Assembly (NCBI GenBank): GCA_020445405.1
Contig: JAGRGQ010000015.1
Coordinates: 1 to 60,585 of the forward strand
DNA: 60,585 bases
Direction: 5' to 3'
Origin: Gammaproteobacteria bacterium
GTDB lineage: Bacteria; Pseudomonadota; Gammaproteobacteria; Chromatiales; Chromatiaceae
Shown: positions 17,112-26,229 of the stretch, piece after piece
Position numbering within the stretch: the stretch's first letter is position 1
Layout of the letters: the number at the start of each line of letters is the position of its first letter
Program-made: the position numbers and the translations under genes
Notes under the pieces: model-generated
Told to the model about the DNA's origin: nothing
Database searches by the model: none
Seen by the model: only the letters and a program-made list of their open reading frames with translations

Positions 17112-18089
17112 AAGGCACGCAACCTAAACCGGGATTTACAGCACTGATTGCACCATTCGCCCTGCGCGGCAACCGAAACCTCTGAAGCGTTCTCCTGATC
17201 CAGGGTCCTGGCCATGCGTCTGACAAAGTAGTAGACACAGTTCAATTTTTTATAAGTTCCTCTTTCACTGAGTGGACCAGCTCTCGATTTGGTGCATCGG
17301 CGACCGGCCGTCTGGCATCGTGGTATTCTGCCGATGCAACCTGCTCCTGAATCCGTCTCTTCATGCCGATTACCACCCGTGCCGCGGCAGCATCATTCAA
17401 GGTGACCGCACGCAGGGCCACTTCACTCCTGGCGACTGCGGCATGCAGACCCCCCGAGCATCTTTACCTTTTTTGTGACATCGCTCATATGCAAGTGCTG
17501 GGTGGCGCACTGATCAGCGAGGTCCAGCGCATTGGTTTCAATCGGATCTCCGAGGTTCTCCAGATCATTGACCACTGCCAGAAGCCTGGAAAGCTCGTTG
17601 ACCTGGAAGTCGGTGAACTCTTTTTTGCCTACCTCACCCGGATACGCAACGACCTCCGCGTATAGGATATCCATCTTGTCGTCAATGGCGGAGCTTTCCC
17701 TGATCTGTTCCAGCGTCCCATTCAGCAACGCAGGAATGTTCTCTGAAAGCATACGATTGATAAAATCGACCATGCGGCCGATCTATAATCGGGCCCGTTC
17801 CAACGCCAGCGAGGGGGTGTCAATCAACGCCACATCCAAATAACCGGGACGCACCAATACCTCCTTCGGAGTGATGGCTTTTCCGGCACGATCCATTGCG
17901 GAGTCGGGCGAACCGGTCGGAGAAGGGGAGGATGAGAGCGATGCCAGTGCTCCTGAAGGTATCCTGCACCACCGCTACCCGCACTACCTCCCGCGGCTTG
18001 CCGATGGCAACCAATTCCGCTGTGGTGCAAGTGCCTGTATTGGCCCCCAAGGCCAGCGCGACTCCTGTCAGATACTGGAGGCGTCTCAA
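17112..18089 (-). pseudogene. Na+/phosphate cotransporter with PhoU domain, frameshifted
   Basis: Pieces in different frames read, in order, GVALALGANTGTCTTAELVA (second GAN-x-GT transport motif of the NptA/YjbB family), then FINRMLSENIPALLNGTLEQ and DDKMDILYAEVVAYPGEVGK with VVNDLENLGDPIETNA (PhoU-domain repeat), then EQVASAEYHDARRPVADAPN and VYYFVRRMARTLDQ. The first half of the transporter is missing and at least two to three frameshifts separate the parts. The working family couples Na+ to phosphate movement, so its loss beside other phosphate-type genes is notable. Confidence 0.75.
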
Positions 18090-18589
18090 TGTTCGGCCGC
18101 GATTCTCTCCAAAGCCTGCATCATTGACTGCACCGTAACCAGCGCGATCAACTTATTTTCTCCGTTGTTTACGACCGGAAGCGGCCCCCGGTATTTGATC
18201 AGGAGTCTTATCGTTTCCAACAATGGCGTGTCGGGGTGCGCCATTTCAAAGTCGGTATCCGTCACCTCCCGCAGCTTGAGCGACAACATCGTATGGAGGT
18301 GGTTGCCAGCCCTGAGCTCGGCGGAGGAGCCGATGATGGACGTGAACTTGATATCCCGGTCGATCAATCCTCTGTGTGTGGCATGGCCCGACCAATCGGT
18401 TTCCCCTGTGACTGGCAGAAGTTGCGCGAGCAGTCTCCGAAAATGGAAGAACCCCATCAGTCTGCCTTCATCGTCCAGTACAGGAACCGAACGGATTCCA
18501 TGCTCCGTCAACAGATTGAGTGCGTCACCGACAGTATCGTCAGGTTTGGCAGAAAAAAACTTCGTAAACATCGCTGTCGAGCAGGTCAT
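18086..18589 (-). CDS. tandem CBS-domain protein
   Basis: A 167-residue soluble protein made of two CBS motifs: KPDDTVGDALNLLTEHGIRS with VPVLDDEGRLMGFF near residues 15-50, and HPDTPLLETIRLLIKYRGPL with PVVNNGENKLIALV near 117-153. CBS pairs bind adenosyl ligands and gate transporters or enzymes. The start is supported by GGAGG nine bases upstream. It sits between permease A, whose stop is about 50 bases before its start, and the broken Na/Pi gene, which it overlaps by four bases, so it may sense nucleotide state for transport. Ligand unknown. Confidence 0.85.
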   Translation of the reverse strand: MTCSTAMFTKFFSAKPDDTVGDALNLLTEHGIRSVPVLDDEGRLMGFFHFRRLLAQLLPVTGETDWSGHATHRGLIDRDIKFTSIIGSSAELRAGNHLHTMLSLKLREVTDTDFEMAHPDTPLLETIRLLIKYRGPLPVVNNGENKLIALVTVQSMMQALERIAAEH

Positions 18590-18638
18590 CTTCTAAACAC
18601 CTCCAGTATTAATTGAGAAGCGGAGTCAAGTGGGCTTC

Positions 18639-20009
18639 TCAGGAGCCGATCGGCTTGGCAAAAAAGTCGAAGAAGATGACGAGAAAGAGAGAACAGACCA
18701 GCAGGGTGACCAGCATGGCGGGAGTTCCCTTTCGAAACCAAATGCCCGGCGTTATCGCTAACGCGGGGTTTCCTTCTTTCTCCGCCAACCGCTCCGAGAT
18801 GGTTACGATAAAAACGTTGGCGGTCGAACCGATATGGGTACCGTTGCCGCCCATGCCCACGCCCATGGCGAGACTCCACCAGAGCACGGTGACGTTCATT
18901 CCCTGCGTTTCCATGCTGAGAATAATGGGGATCATGGCTGCGGTGAAGGGGATGTTGTCGATGGCGGCGGAGAGTACGGCTGCCAGCCACAGCAGGACCA
19001 GGCTCGCTATCAGCGGATCCCCCTCAACCAACGGAATGATATGCTGCCCGAGGTAACTCAGGAGATGGCTGTGTTCGACGCCGCCGATCAGTACGAACAG
19101 GGAGAGGAAGAAGAGCAGCAACGCGTACTCGATCTTCTCCAGGGCAGGGTCGACCTGAAGATTGTGTGCGGCATAGAACATGACGACCATGCCGCTTGCC
19201 GCCACAACCCAGGCCTCCCAGTGCAACTGGCGGTGCAGGATGAACAGCAGGACCATCAACCCAAGAATGGTCAACGATCTGTTCCAGGTCTTGCGATCCG
19301 CGAAATCAAACCTGTCGGCAAACTCGACGACCTCCGGTTTTATCGACAGTGCCTTCCAGAACAGCAATCGTAGTGTGAGCAGAATAGCAAACCAGGCGGC
19401 GGTCACCGGGGCTATCATGCGCAGGAAGAAGGTATTGAAGTCTATGTCGGCCGCTGAACCGATCATCAGATTGGGAGGATCGCCCACCAGGGTGGCGACA
19501 CCTCCGGTGTCCGAGAGGAGCGCGGCTGCCATCAGATAAGGGAGTGGCGAGACTCCGAGGACCTGGCAGATGATCAGAATCAGCGGCCCGAAGACGATGA
19601 CAGTGGTCACGTTGTCCAACAACAGGGAAAATACCGTGACCGCCGTACCCAGCAGCACCAAAAGGTAGAACTGCCGCCCGCCTGAAACACGAGCAATCCA
19701 GAAGGCCAGCGCCTGGAATCCACCTGTCGGGATCATGATACCGACGATGACCATCATTGCGGCCAATAGGAAAATCACGTTCCAGTCGATGGCCTGGATA
19801 GCCAGTTCGGGATCGTAAAAGCCCAGAAACTGGCCCAGAAAGACCATGGCGCCGGCGCCGAGTACGGCGATCTTGGCACGATGAATGCCATGGATTGCCT
19901 CAGTGAAAATGCCGACGAAGGTGGCGGCCAGAATGACCCCGGAGACGGCCATAGGGGTATTCATCGTCAGCTCGACCAACTCGTGGGTGCTTGCCATGTC
20001 AGGTTGCAT
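18639..20009 (-). CDS. ArsB/NhaD-superfamily permease, P-type (permease A)
   Basis: A 456-residue polytopic membrane protein with about 11-12 helices. It carries the paired family motifs LLDNVTTVIVFGPLILI and LLSDTGGVATLVGDPPNLMI in the first half and IDNIPFTAAMIPIILS and GVGMGGNGTHIGSTANVFIV in the second, the internal repeat of the ion transporter superfamily that includes ArsB, NhaD and human P protein. The substrate (anion or Na+/H+) cannot be read from sequence. It is clearly paralogous to permease B at 21783. AAGGA precedes the ATG. Neighbours are a DUF47 PhoU-like gene upstream and a CBS protein downstream. Confidence 0.88.
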   Translation of the reverse strand: MQPDMASTHELVELTMNTPMAVSGVILAATFVGIFTEAIHGIHRAKIAVLGAGAMVFLGQFLGFYDPELAIQAIDWNVIFLLAAMMVIVGIMIPTGGFQALAFWIARVSGGRQFYLLVLLGTAVTVFSLLLDNVTTVIVFGPLILIICQVLGVSPLPYLMAAALLSDTGGVATLVGDPPNLMIGSAADIDFNTFFLRMIAPVTAAWFAILLTLRLLFWKALSIKPEVVEFADRFDFADRKTWNRSLTILGLMVLLFILHRQLHWEAWVVAASGMVVMFYAAHNLQVDPALEKIEYALLLFFLSLFVLIGGVEHSHLLSYLGQHIIPLVEGDPLIASLVLLWLAAVLSAAIDNIPFTAAMIPIILSMETQGMNVTVLWWSLAMGVGMGGNGTHIGSTANVFIVTISERLAEKEGNPALAITPGIWFRKGTPAMLVTLLVCSLFLVIFFDFFAKPIGS

Positions 20010-20103
20010 AAGGATTCCTTTTGCAGGGGATTATGGGATGGACTTTTTCAGGTTCTTTGTTATCGGGATGGAAATTTGTCGCTTTTCTCTATCCAGCGTT
20101 GCC

Positions 20104-20862
20104 TCAACCCTGCGGCCTGTTTGATCTCGCCTGTGCTGCAACCTCGTGCAGTACATTACCGGCGATCAGCACCCGGTCCGCGGCGTTGGAGAGATGGCGC
20201 AGGATCTCGCGACGGCGGAGTATGTCGGCGACGTAAACCAGTGCCTTCGTGGCGGCTCCATGACGGTCCGCTTTCGCCGAAAGATAGTGACCCATGAATT
20301 TGTGCTCGAAATGCATCTCCTTGGCGTCCAGCGCTTCGTGAAAGGATTCGAGGTTGAACAGATCGCTCAATGCATTGCGATAGGTGTCCCCTGCTTCCCG
20401 CTCCGCTTTCCGGGTCTCCTCCACGCAGTCATCTACATCGGTTTCTCCGGCGGCGAGGCGGATATAACCGTTGGCGAGACTCTGGACTCCGCTCTTGATC
20501 AGTGCACCGAGTTGATCTAGATGTGCGTGCTTCCCGACGCGCAGCATCTCCATCTCCCGAGCAGTTGTTCGGACGTAGTGGATAATCTCTACGATGCTGT
20601 TGATTGCGGAGTGGACCCCTTCGCGCAATGGTGAATCAGAGAATTCCCTGCGCAAAATATCGAGACTGCCCGATCGCTGCGTTTCGGCCTCCAGGCCGAT
20701 ATCGCCGACCTGTACCGCAGCCTCCCTGCTGCCCTTCGAAAGGTAAACGGTTAGCGCATCCGTCGCGCGCATCGCCAGATCACACTGGGAGCCGATCAGT
20801 TCGAAAACATTGCTTGCCTCACGGGCGTCCCGGTTAACATCCGGGTTGTTGACTTCTTTCAT
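20104..20862 (-). CDS. DUF47/PhoU-like regulatory protein (first copy)
   Basis: A 252-residue helical cytoplasmic protein of the DUF47 (PhoU-like) family. Visible marks are the repeated helix-turn pattern and LRREFSDSPLREGVHS followed by SIVEIIHYVRTTAREME. The start has GGAG at good spacing. Family members are usually paired with PiT transporters and modulate their activity. Here the gene lies about 95 bases upstream of permease A, which suggests that this permease has recruited the same kind of regulator. It differs clearly from the DUF47 gene next to PiT at 24899. Confidence 0.8.
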   Translation of the reverse strand: MKEVNNPDVNRDAREASNVFELIGSQCDLAMRATDALTVYLSKGSREAAVQVGDIGLEAETQRSGSLDILRREFSDSPLREGVHSAINSIVEIIHYVRTTAREMEMLRVGKHAHLDQLGALIKSGVQSLANGYIRLAAGETDVDDCVEETRKAEREAGDTYRNALSDLFNLESFHEALDAKEMHFEHKFMGHYLSAKADRHGAATKALVYVADILRRREILRHLSNAADRVLIAGNVLHEVAAQARSNRPQG

Positions 20863-21335
20863 AGTGGTCTCCTGATCACGGATTTATCTAAATATCTTTA
20901 CGACACCGCACCTGGTCGTAGACCCACCGAGGCAACGTGGTCGGTGGCAATAATTCGTTGATTGCAAATCACTCGGGGAAGGTCATCCCGAGAATGCTGC
21001 GCACTGGCAACAGTGTTCTGTGACAAATTACGATCCACTCAGTAACTGGAGAACCGAGAGCGATCCGACCCGATGGTCTCACTGGTTTATCCACGGCAAA
21101 ATATGCGTCTGACGTGACTCTCTACACTTGCCGCAGCAACAAAAATCAGGGAGATCAGTGACCCTGCTCCAGAATCTGACTGCCTTTTCAAATCAAAAGG
21201 CATGCCATTTCTAAAATAAAAAAAAATGCAATGAAAACAGCAGGAAGATCAGGAAAAGAGTATCTTGAGGTAGGCTTCCGGGGTGCAGCTTAATGCAGCC
21301 TTGATTGCATCAACGGACATAATTACAAACGATTA
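20863..21335. other. gene-free stretch between the DUF47 gene and RR3
   Basis: No coding frame is supported. It should hold the promoter of the DUF47-permease A-CBS unit. I looked for a sigma-54 element (GG-N10-GC) oriented toward those genes and did not find one. Near 21278-21295 is GGGGTGCAGCTTAATGCAG, a decayed version of the palindrome near the other regulator copies. Confidence 0.4.
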
Positions 21336-21710
21336 TCATGAGTTTACCGCAGTAACCGGAACATGAGAGATGCAGCAAATGCTGCACCACTGTGACAGCG
21401 CCTGCTGTGCATCCATGGTCTTCAGTCGCCGGTTAAGCGACTGGCGGACGATGTACAATAACGAGGCAGCCACTTCCTGTTTGTCTTTTGCTCTGCACAT
21501 GGCCTCCTCTACTGGGAAGTAATGGAAAACCGGATTCAGATCACCGATCCAATCCAGAAATAGTGTGCCACCTGCAGCTCTGGCGATCACACCCTCTTTG
21601 TAACTGACAGTGCCGGTACAGGCCGGCTTCTTTGACGTAGCTGAACAGCCTATCGAAAAACATATTGTCATCCAGTCCAGCCACGTTGTTGAATAACATT
21701 CGCACCACAT
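21336..21710 (-). pseudogene. degenerate third copy of the sigma-54 regulator (RR3)
   Basis: This frame preserves isolated blocks of RR1/RR2: EGVIARAAGGTLFLDWIGDL (Walker B region), then directly EEAMCRAKDKQEVAASLLYI and VRQSLNRRLKTMDAQQ (Fis HTH). About 170 residues between Walker B and the HTH have been deleted, and the part before Walker B is frameshifted (VAGLDDNMF is recognisable in another frame). The palindrome ATGCAGCAAATGCTGCAC lies just past its end. It is inactive. Confidence 0.8.
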
Positions 21711-21782
21711 GCAGCAAAGGAAACCTGATCGCCCTCCTAAACTAGCCTGCCCGAAGATTAACTTGGCATCGCTTGAGCAGGA

Positions 21783-23120
21783 TTAATGTATAGGTGCCGA
21801 GAAAAACTCGAAGAACAGTACAAACAAAATACTGGAGACGATCAAGGTCGCCAGCATCGCCGGAGTACCGGTTTTAAACCATACCGCAGGGGTGATCACC
21901 AATGAAGGGTCCCTCCTCTCCTTTGCCAGCCGTTCGGACAAAGTGACGATATACACATTCGCCGTCGAGCCGATATGCGTCCCATTACCACCCATGCCCA
22001 CACCGACGGCTAATCCCCACCACAATGGCGTAACATTGACGCCCTGCTGTTCCAATCCCGCAAGGATCGGGATCATCGCTGCGGTAAACGGAATGTTATC
22101 TATCATGGCCGACAGAATAGCCGCAGCCCACATCAACACAATAGTGGCCGTCAACAAGTCACGTTCAATAAATGGCAGGATGAACTGCCCGATATATTCC
22201 AGAAAATGGCTATGCTCGACACCGCCGACCACAACAAACAGAGATATAAAGAAAATCAATAGTGGAATCTCAACGTCCTGCATGGCTTGATCCACGGCGA
22301 TATGCCGAGCAATAAACAGCAACAGGGTCAAGCCAAATGCCGCCACCATCCATGGCTCCCAGCCGACGCTGTGATGCAGCATAAAAAGCCCGACCATTAC
22401 CGCGAGAACCAGCAACGACTGGTTCCACAATTTTCGGTTTTTGAATACCAGCCTGCCTGCATCAACCACACCGTGCGATGGCTTTACAAGATCTCTGCGG
22501 CACAGCCAACGCAATGCAGCGAGGATAGCGATCCAGGACGCCAGCACAACGCCACCCATGTGAATGAAGAAGGTATTGAAATCGATATGCGCTGCCGAGC
22601 CGATCATCAGATTGGGTGGATCCCCCACCAAGGTCGCTACGCCACCAGTATCCGATAACAGTGCCGCAGCCATCAGATACGGAATCGGACTCACCTCCAG
22701 GGATTGTGCAATCATCACGATCAAGGGTCCGAAAATAACCACGGTCGTGACGTTATCCAGTATCAGCGAGATGAACGTGACCGCAGTGCCGAGCAGAGCC
22801 ATTAACAGAAACTGCCTGCCGCGGCTGATCCGCGTCAATCCGGCAGCCAGCGCTTCAAAGCCACCGGTCGGTAGGATAATGGCGATTATCGCCATCATGC
22901 AGCCGAGCAGGAACACGACATTCCAGTCCACCGCATGAATAGCTTCTTGCGGTGAATAGAATCCGTAATATTGCCCGGCAAGCAGCATCAAGCCAGCACC
23001 GAGCATGGCGAACTTGGCGCGTTCGAATCCGTGCACATGCTCAGTGAAAATACCGGCAAAAGTGACAACAAGAATAATGCCTGATACCAGCATCGCTTCA
23101 GTTGGAATAAGCGATTCCAC
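21783..23120 (-). CDS. ArsB/NhaD-superfamily permease, P-type (permease B)
   Basis: A 445-residue paralogue of permease A with the same motif set (LILDNVTTVVIFGPLIVM; LLSDTGGVATLVGDPPNLMI; IDNIPFTAAMIPILAG; GVGMGGNGTHIGSTANVYIV) and the same helix layout. I chose the GTG at 23120, which has GGAG upstream, over the TTG at 23165. It lies between the PiT gene, on the far side of a perfect hairpin at 23234-23257, and the RR3 relic. Two such permeases beside PiT suggest related but distinct substrates, possibly oxyanions. The substrate is not determined. Confidence 0.87.
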   Translation of the reverse strand: MESLIPTEAMLVSGIILVVTFAGIFTEHVHGFERAKFAMLGAGLMLLAGQYYGFYSPQEAIHAVDWNVVFLLGCMMAIIAIILPTGGFEALAAGLTRISRGRQFLLMALLGTAVTFISLILDNVTTVVIFGPLIVMIAQSLEVSPIPYLMAAALLSDTGGVATLVGDPPNLMIGSAAHIDFNTFFIHMGGVVLASWIAILAALRWLCRRDLVKPSHGVVDAGRLVFKNRKLWNQSLLVLAVMVGLFMLHHSVGWEPWMVAAFGLTLLLFIARHIAVDQAMQDVEIPLLIFFISLFVVVGGVEHSHFLEYIGQFILPFIERDLLTATIVLMWAAAILSAMIDNIPFTAAMIPILAGLEQQGVNVTPLWWGLAVGVGMGGNGTHIGSTANVYIVTLSERLAKERRDPSLVITPAVWFKTGTPAMLATLIVSSILFVLFFEFFSAPIH

Positions 23121-23233
23121 GATTGTTTTCTCTCCAGAAGGGATCACCAGCAAAAGTCGAATCAAATTGCTGAAGCGCCGTAGGGTGATTGGGAAATTTT
23201 GCTTACTGCACAGGTTTTAAAACCGGCTTTGTT

Positions 23234-23257
23234 GACGAGGGCATCCATGCCCTCGTC
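23234..23257. repeat. perfect hairpin between PiT and permease B
   Basis: GACGAGGGCAT - CC - ATGCCCTCGTC: 11-bp arms with a 2-base centre, no T-tract on either side. It may be a processing or stability element in a joint transcript, or an operator. Confidence 0.5.
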
Positions 23258-23319
23258 ACACCTTTATGGAAAAATCGACCCGGGCTGATTGGGAATTCAG
23301 CCGGGAGGCTGTTACTCAC

Positions 23320-24822
23320 CTAACTCTTGGCGCCACGCTCTTCCTGATGAAAAAGGCCATAAACGTAATTCAACTGTTCATCCAGATGTTTATTGAAGGG
23401 CTTGTTCAGTTTATTGTTCTCCAATTTCCTCCACGCACCGCTTTTGCGGGACAAGGTATCGTAGAGTTGCCATTTGTGGAGCAATGAGAGACCCACCAGG
23501 TTGTCCAATGCGCCGATCTGTTCGGGCGACAGATAATCGGCGTCGATGCTCATAAGCTTGTCGTCACTGATCGAAATCGGATAGATCTCCGCGGCATCCA
23601 GGATTTTCTCCTCCAACTCTCCCGGAAGGCGCGGCTGAACCTCCCGCACCGCGTCACGGAAAGGAACGCCCCCGGTAATCTCCCGGTCCTTGAGCGGCGT
23701 CAACTCCGCTACCGTCACGCCGGATCTCTCCAGGTGGTTCAATACCGGTTCGCTGAGTACATAGCGCACCTCATGGTAAACCACCTGATTGAACACGTTC
23801 TGCAGAAAAAACAGCATCACAAAACAGACGATCGATGCGATGATCGGCGTGGTAACCCAGCCGGAGGCGATATTTCCCAGCGCGCGCCATTTAATCCCCT
23901 TGCCCCCTTTCAGCAGGCCTATTCCTATTACCGCCCCAACCACCGCCTGTGAACTCGATACCGGTATCAGCGGGATGGTGGGCAGGCCATTGCTGGCCAG
24001 AAAATGCTCCAGCGTGATGGAGGAGAAGAGAAAGAGCACGATCGAATGCGAAATGACCACCACCCATGCACCCACAGGCGTGAGCGGCAGGATGCCGTCT
24101 CCCACTGTCATCATGACCCGTTTGGAGTAGGTGAAAACACCGACGCCGATGGCGATGGCCCCGAGCAGAAACAGTTGCTGTATCGAAGTCAGCGTGAACA
24201 GTCCGGCAATGGAAAAATCGGAAAACGGCGAAGACGAGACGAACACCCCCATCACGTTTCCGATATTGTTCGCGCCCAGACTGTAAGAGCCGAAGGCACC
24301 GGCCAGAATCAGTCCCAGACGGGTGTATCCATCCAGTCTCAGCAGATGAATCCGGGATTTGCTCAAAGTCACCATCACCAGTTTGTAGATCAGTGCTCCG
24401 AAGATCGCTCCCAGTATCGGGCAGGCAACCCAGGTGGCGAGAATCTTGGTCAACGCCGATAAATCGGTGATGGAACTGCTAAAAAAGTTCCAACCAATGA
24501 TTGCGCCGACGATCGCCTGGGTGGTGGAGACGGGGAGTCCTGCCTTGGTCATCCAGTAGACGGTCAGTGCAGCCGAAAACGCTGCCATGAATGCACCGGG
24601 AAGCGCATTGAGTTTTCCCAATGCGCCCAAACCGTGGGCTGCACCGGCGCCGCTGATAACCGCACCCAATATCAGAAACACCGTGCAGATGATGGCTGCG
24701 GTAGTGAACTGGATCATACGGCTGGCAACGGCCGTTCCAAACACGTTGGCCGCATCGTTGGCACCCAGCGACCAGCCCAGGAACAGACCGCTGGTCAGAA
24801 AGATCAATACTGTAATTTCCAT
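23320..24822 (-). CDS. pit: PiT-family inorganic phosphate transporter
   Basis: A 500-residue membrane protein. Both PiT signature loops are present: GANDAANVFGTAVASRMI near residue 20 and YSLGANNIGNVMGVFVSS near residue 200, with the matching VSTTQAIVGA and VSSSQAVVGA motifs. About ten membrane helices end near residue 346; the remaining 150 residues form a hydrophilic cytoplasmic domain (including EVQPRLPGELEEKILDAAE), longer than the tail of E. coli PitA. PiT proteins import metal-phosphate or phosphate with H+ or Na+. The DUF47 gene just upstream is the usual regulatory partner, so the two form a PiT-accessory operon. Confidence 0.92.
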   Translation of the reverse strand: MEITVLIFLTSGLFLGWSLGANDAANVFGTAVASRMIQFTTAAIICTVFLILGAVISGAGAAHGLGALGKLNALPGAFMAAFSAALTVYWMTKAGLPVSTTQAIVGAIIGWNFFSSSITDLSALTKILATWVACPILGAIFGALIYKLVMVTLSKSRIHLLRLDGYTRLGLILAGAFGSYSLGANNIGNVMGVFVSSSPFSDFSIAGLFTLTSIQQLFLLGAIAIGVGVFTYSKRVMMTVGDGILPLTPVGAWVVVISHSIVLFLFSSITLEHFLASNGLPTIPLIPVSSSQAVVGAVIGIGLLKGGKGIKWRALGNIASGWVTTPIIASIVCFVMLFFLQNVFNQVVYHEVRYVLSEPVLNHLERSGVTVAELTPLKDREITGGVPFRDAVREVQPRLPGELEEKILDAAEIYPISISDDKLMSIDADYLSPEQIGALDNLVGLSLLHKWQLYDTLSRKSGAWRKLENNKLNKPFNKHLDEQLNYVYGLFHQEERGAKS

Positions 24823-24898
24823 GGAAGTTGCTTCTCTGAGGTTAATGAACGCAATATGCCGCTACCCGAATCGGGTAACACCACCACACACCAGGAGC

Positions 24899-25564
24899 TC
24901 AAAGAGAACGTTTGATCGAATAGATGGCCAGCCAGTCGCCGACATCCTCGGCCTCGTCAGCGAGGCGATCGAGCTTGTCCACGAAATAGCGTTTATGCAG
25001 TTTCTTTTCCAGGCTCTGGTCGGAGGCAAATATCTTCCTTTTAAGGCGAACTGCAATTTGATCAGCCTCCTCCTCGTGGAAAGAAACTTTGCCGAGATGA
25101 TCGCGCACAGCGGTGATATTCCTGAAGAATGCCCTGGCAGCGAGCACCGCAGATTCGATCGTTTTCACGGCTGCTGTAGTGAGCAGCTTGAAGTCCGCCC
25201 TGAACTCGTCATCGATCATGGGGCTTTCTACGGTGATGGCCAGAAAAATATCCTCGGCCAACCCGAGTAAGTAATTGATATCCTCCAAAAGACTCAATAC
25301 GTCACCCCTGGAGTCGGGTATCAGCATATCGGTATAGAGATGACCCTCGATCTCCCGGCGCAGCCGGTTGCCTTCCACCTCAAGATCGCGTATCTGGTGT
25401 ACCAAATCGTCGCACCTGCCATCCTCCACGCCATCCAGGTACGTATTGATACCCGTTTCGAATATCATCGCGCCGTTGGAGATGCAGTCCATCAGGTCAT
25501 CAATCATCCTTTCGATATTCTTGGTTTTTCCAAACAGGGCCAGATTCTCGACCTTTATATTCAT
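24899..25564 (-). CDS. DUF47/PhoU-like protein, PiT accessory (second copy)
   Basis: A 221-residue all-helical cytoplasmic protein of the DUF47 family (TIGR00153 type). Typical stretches are FETGINTYLDG, DLEVEGNRLRREIEGHLYT, LLEDINYLLGLAEDIFLA and a C-terminal FVDKLDRLADEAEDVGDW, with the E/D-rich PhoU-type metal-binding pattern. It is 76 bases upstream of the PiT gene in the same direction, the classic accessory arrangement for phosphate uptake. It is shorter than, and only distantly similar to, the DUF47 protein at 20104. Confidence 0.9.
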   Translation of the reverse strand: MNIKVENLALFGKTKNIERMIDDLMDCISNGAMIFETGINTYLDGVEDGRCDDLVHQIRDLEVEGNRLRREIEGHLYTDMLIPDSRGDVLSLLEDINYLLGLAEDIFLAITVESPMIDDEFRADFKLLTTAAVKTIESAVLAARAFFRNITAVRDHLGKVSFHEEEADQIAVRLKRKIFASDQSLEKKLHKRYFVDKLDRLADEAEDVGDWLAIYSIKRSL

Positions 25565-26176
25565 ATTTTCATTCTCAATTGTTCGTGGTTTATGAAAGAA
25601 GGCCTGCCCGCTGGCCTTCCCGGTTTCAGTGGCGGGTTAATTTGTCACGCGACAGCGAATGTCTGTAAACCACACCCTGGCATAACAGCGAAGTTCCCGG
25701 CGGCGTCAACTTCAGACTTCCCAACCACTGTTCACCGGTAACCAGCAACAACAGCCCGCGGGCCAGAATCGGGTGGTATTACGTTGGATCTTCATTGTTG
25801 TTTTTCACGGTGCATCTCTCCCAAAAAACCGATTGGCACTTAAAGCACAATTAGTCCTGCAATCAGTGTTGCTGTGGGGGATTTGCCGCTGACTTCCAGA
25901 CGGAGACCGGCTACTGCACAACAAAAATCCTGCCGGGAACTTACGCCGGTTACAGCAATTAAATTTGGGGAAAATAGTGAAAAACCCCGAAACTTCCCAA
26001 ACTTCGAGTCAATAAACATGCCATCTTTGAACATGGCGAAAATCTCAACTAAAACAGGGGGAAGTCGCGATTGCGGTGGTCTTTTTCGCTCGACGCGGGG
26101 TGCAGCCAAATCCGGGCCGCGCGCTCATGCAATAGTGGAATACAGCTATCTATCAATTGGTTAGGAGTGGATTCAG
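25565..26176. other. gene-free stretch upstream of the PiT operon
   Basis: About 600 bases with no believable gene on either strand. A short inverted repeat, GAAGGCC - 8 bases - GGCCTTC (25598-25619), lies just upstream of the DUF47 start and could be a leader hairpin. The promoter of the PiT operon must be here. Confidence 0.4.
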
Positions 26177-26206
26177 AAAAAAATGGGTGCAGCAGTTGCT
26201 GCACCC
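26177..26206 (-). terminator. strong rho-independent terminator (minus strand)
   Basis: Read on the minus strand: GGGTGCAGCA - AC - TGCTGCACCC followed by ATTTTTTT. The 10-bp perfect stem and T-tract end leftward transcription from the HDOD gene and the RR4 relic. The same core palindrome occurs next to RR3 and, decayed, next to RR1. Confidence 0.8.
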
Positions 26207-26229
26207 ACAAAAGTGCGTTTAATCATCGC

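Noticed and set aside
19873-19888. TTGGCACGATGAATGC, a good match to the sigma-54 promoter consensus
   Set aside because: It lies inside the permease A coding region on the plus strand, facing away from all nearby genes, and permease B has similar coding-constrained sequence at the same place.
25840-26109. Minus-strand frame of 89 codons upstream of the PiT operon
   Set aside because: The frame is overlapped by an equally long plus-strand frame and neither looks like a protein.
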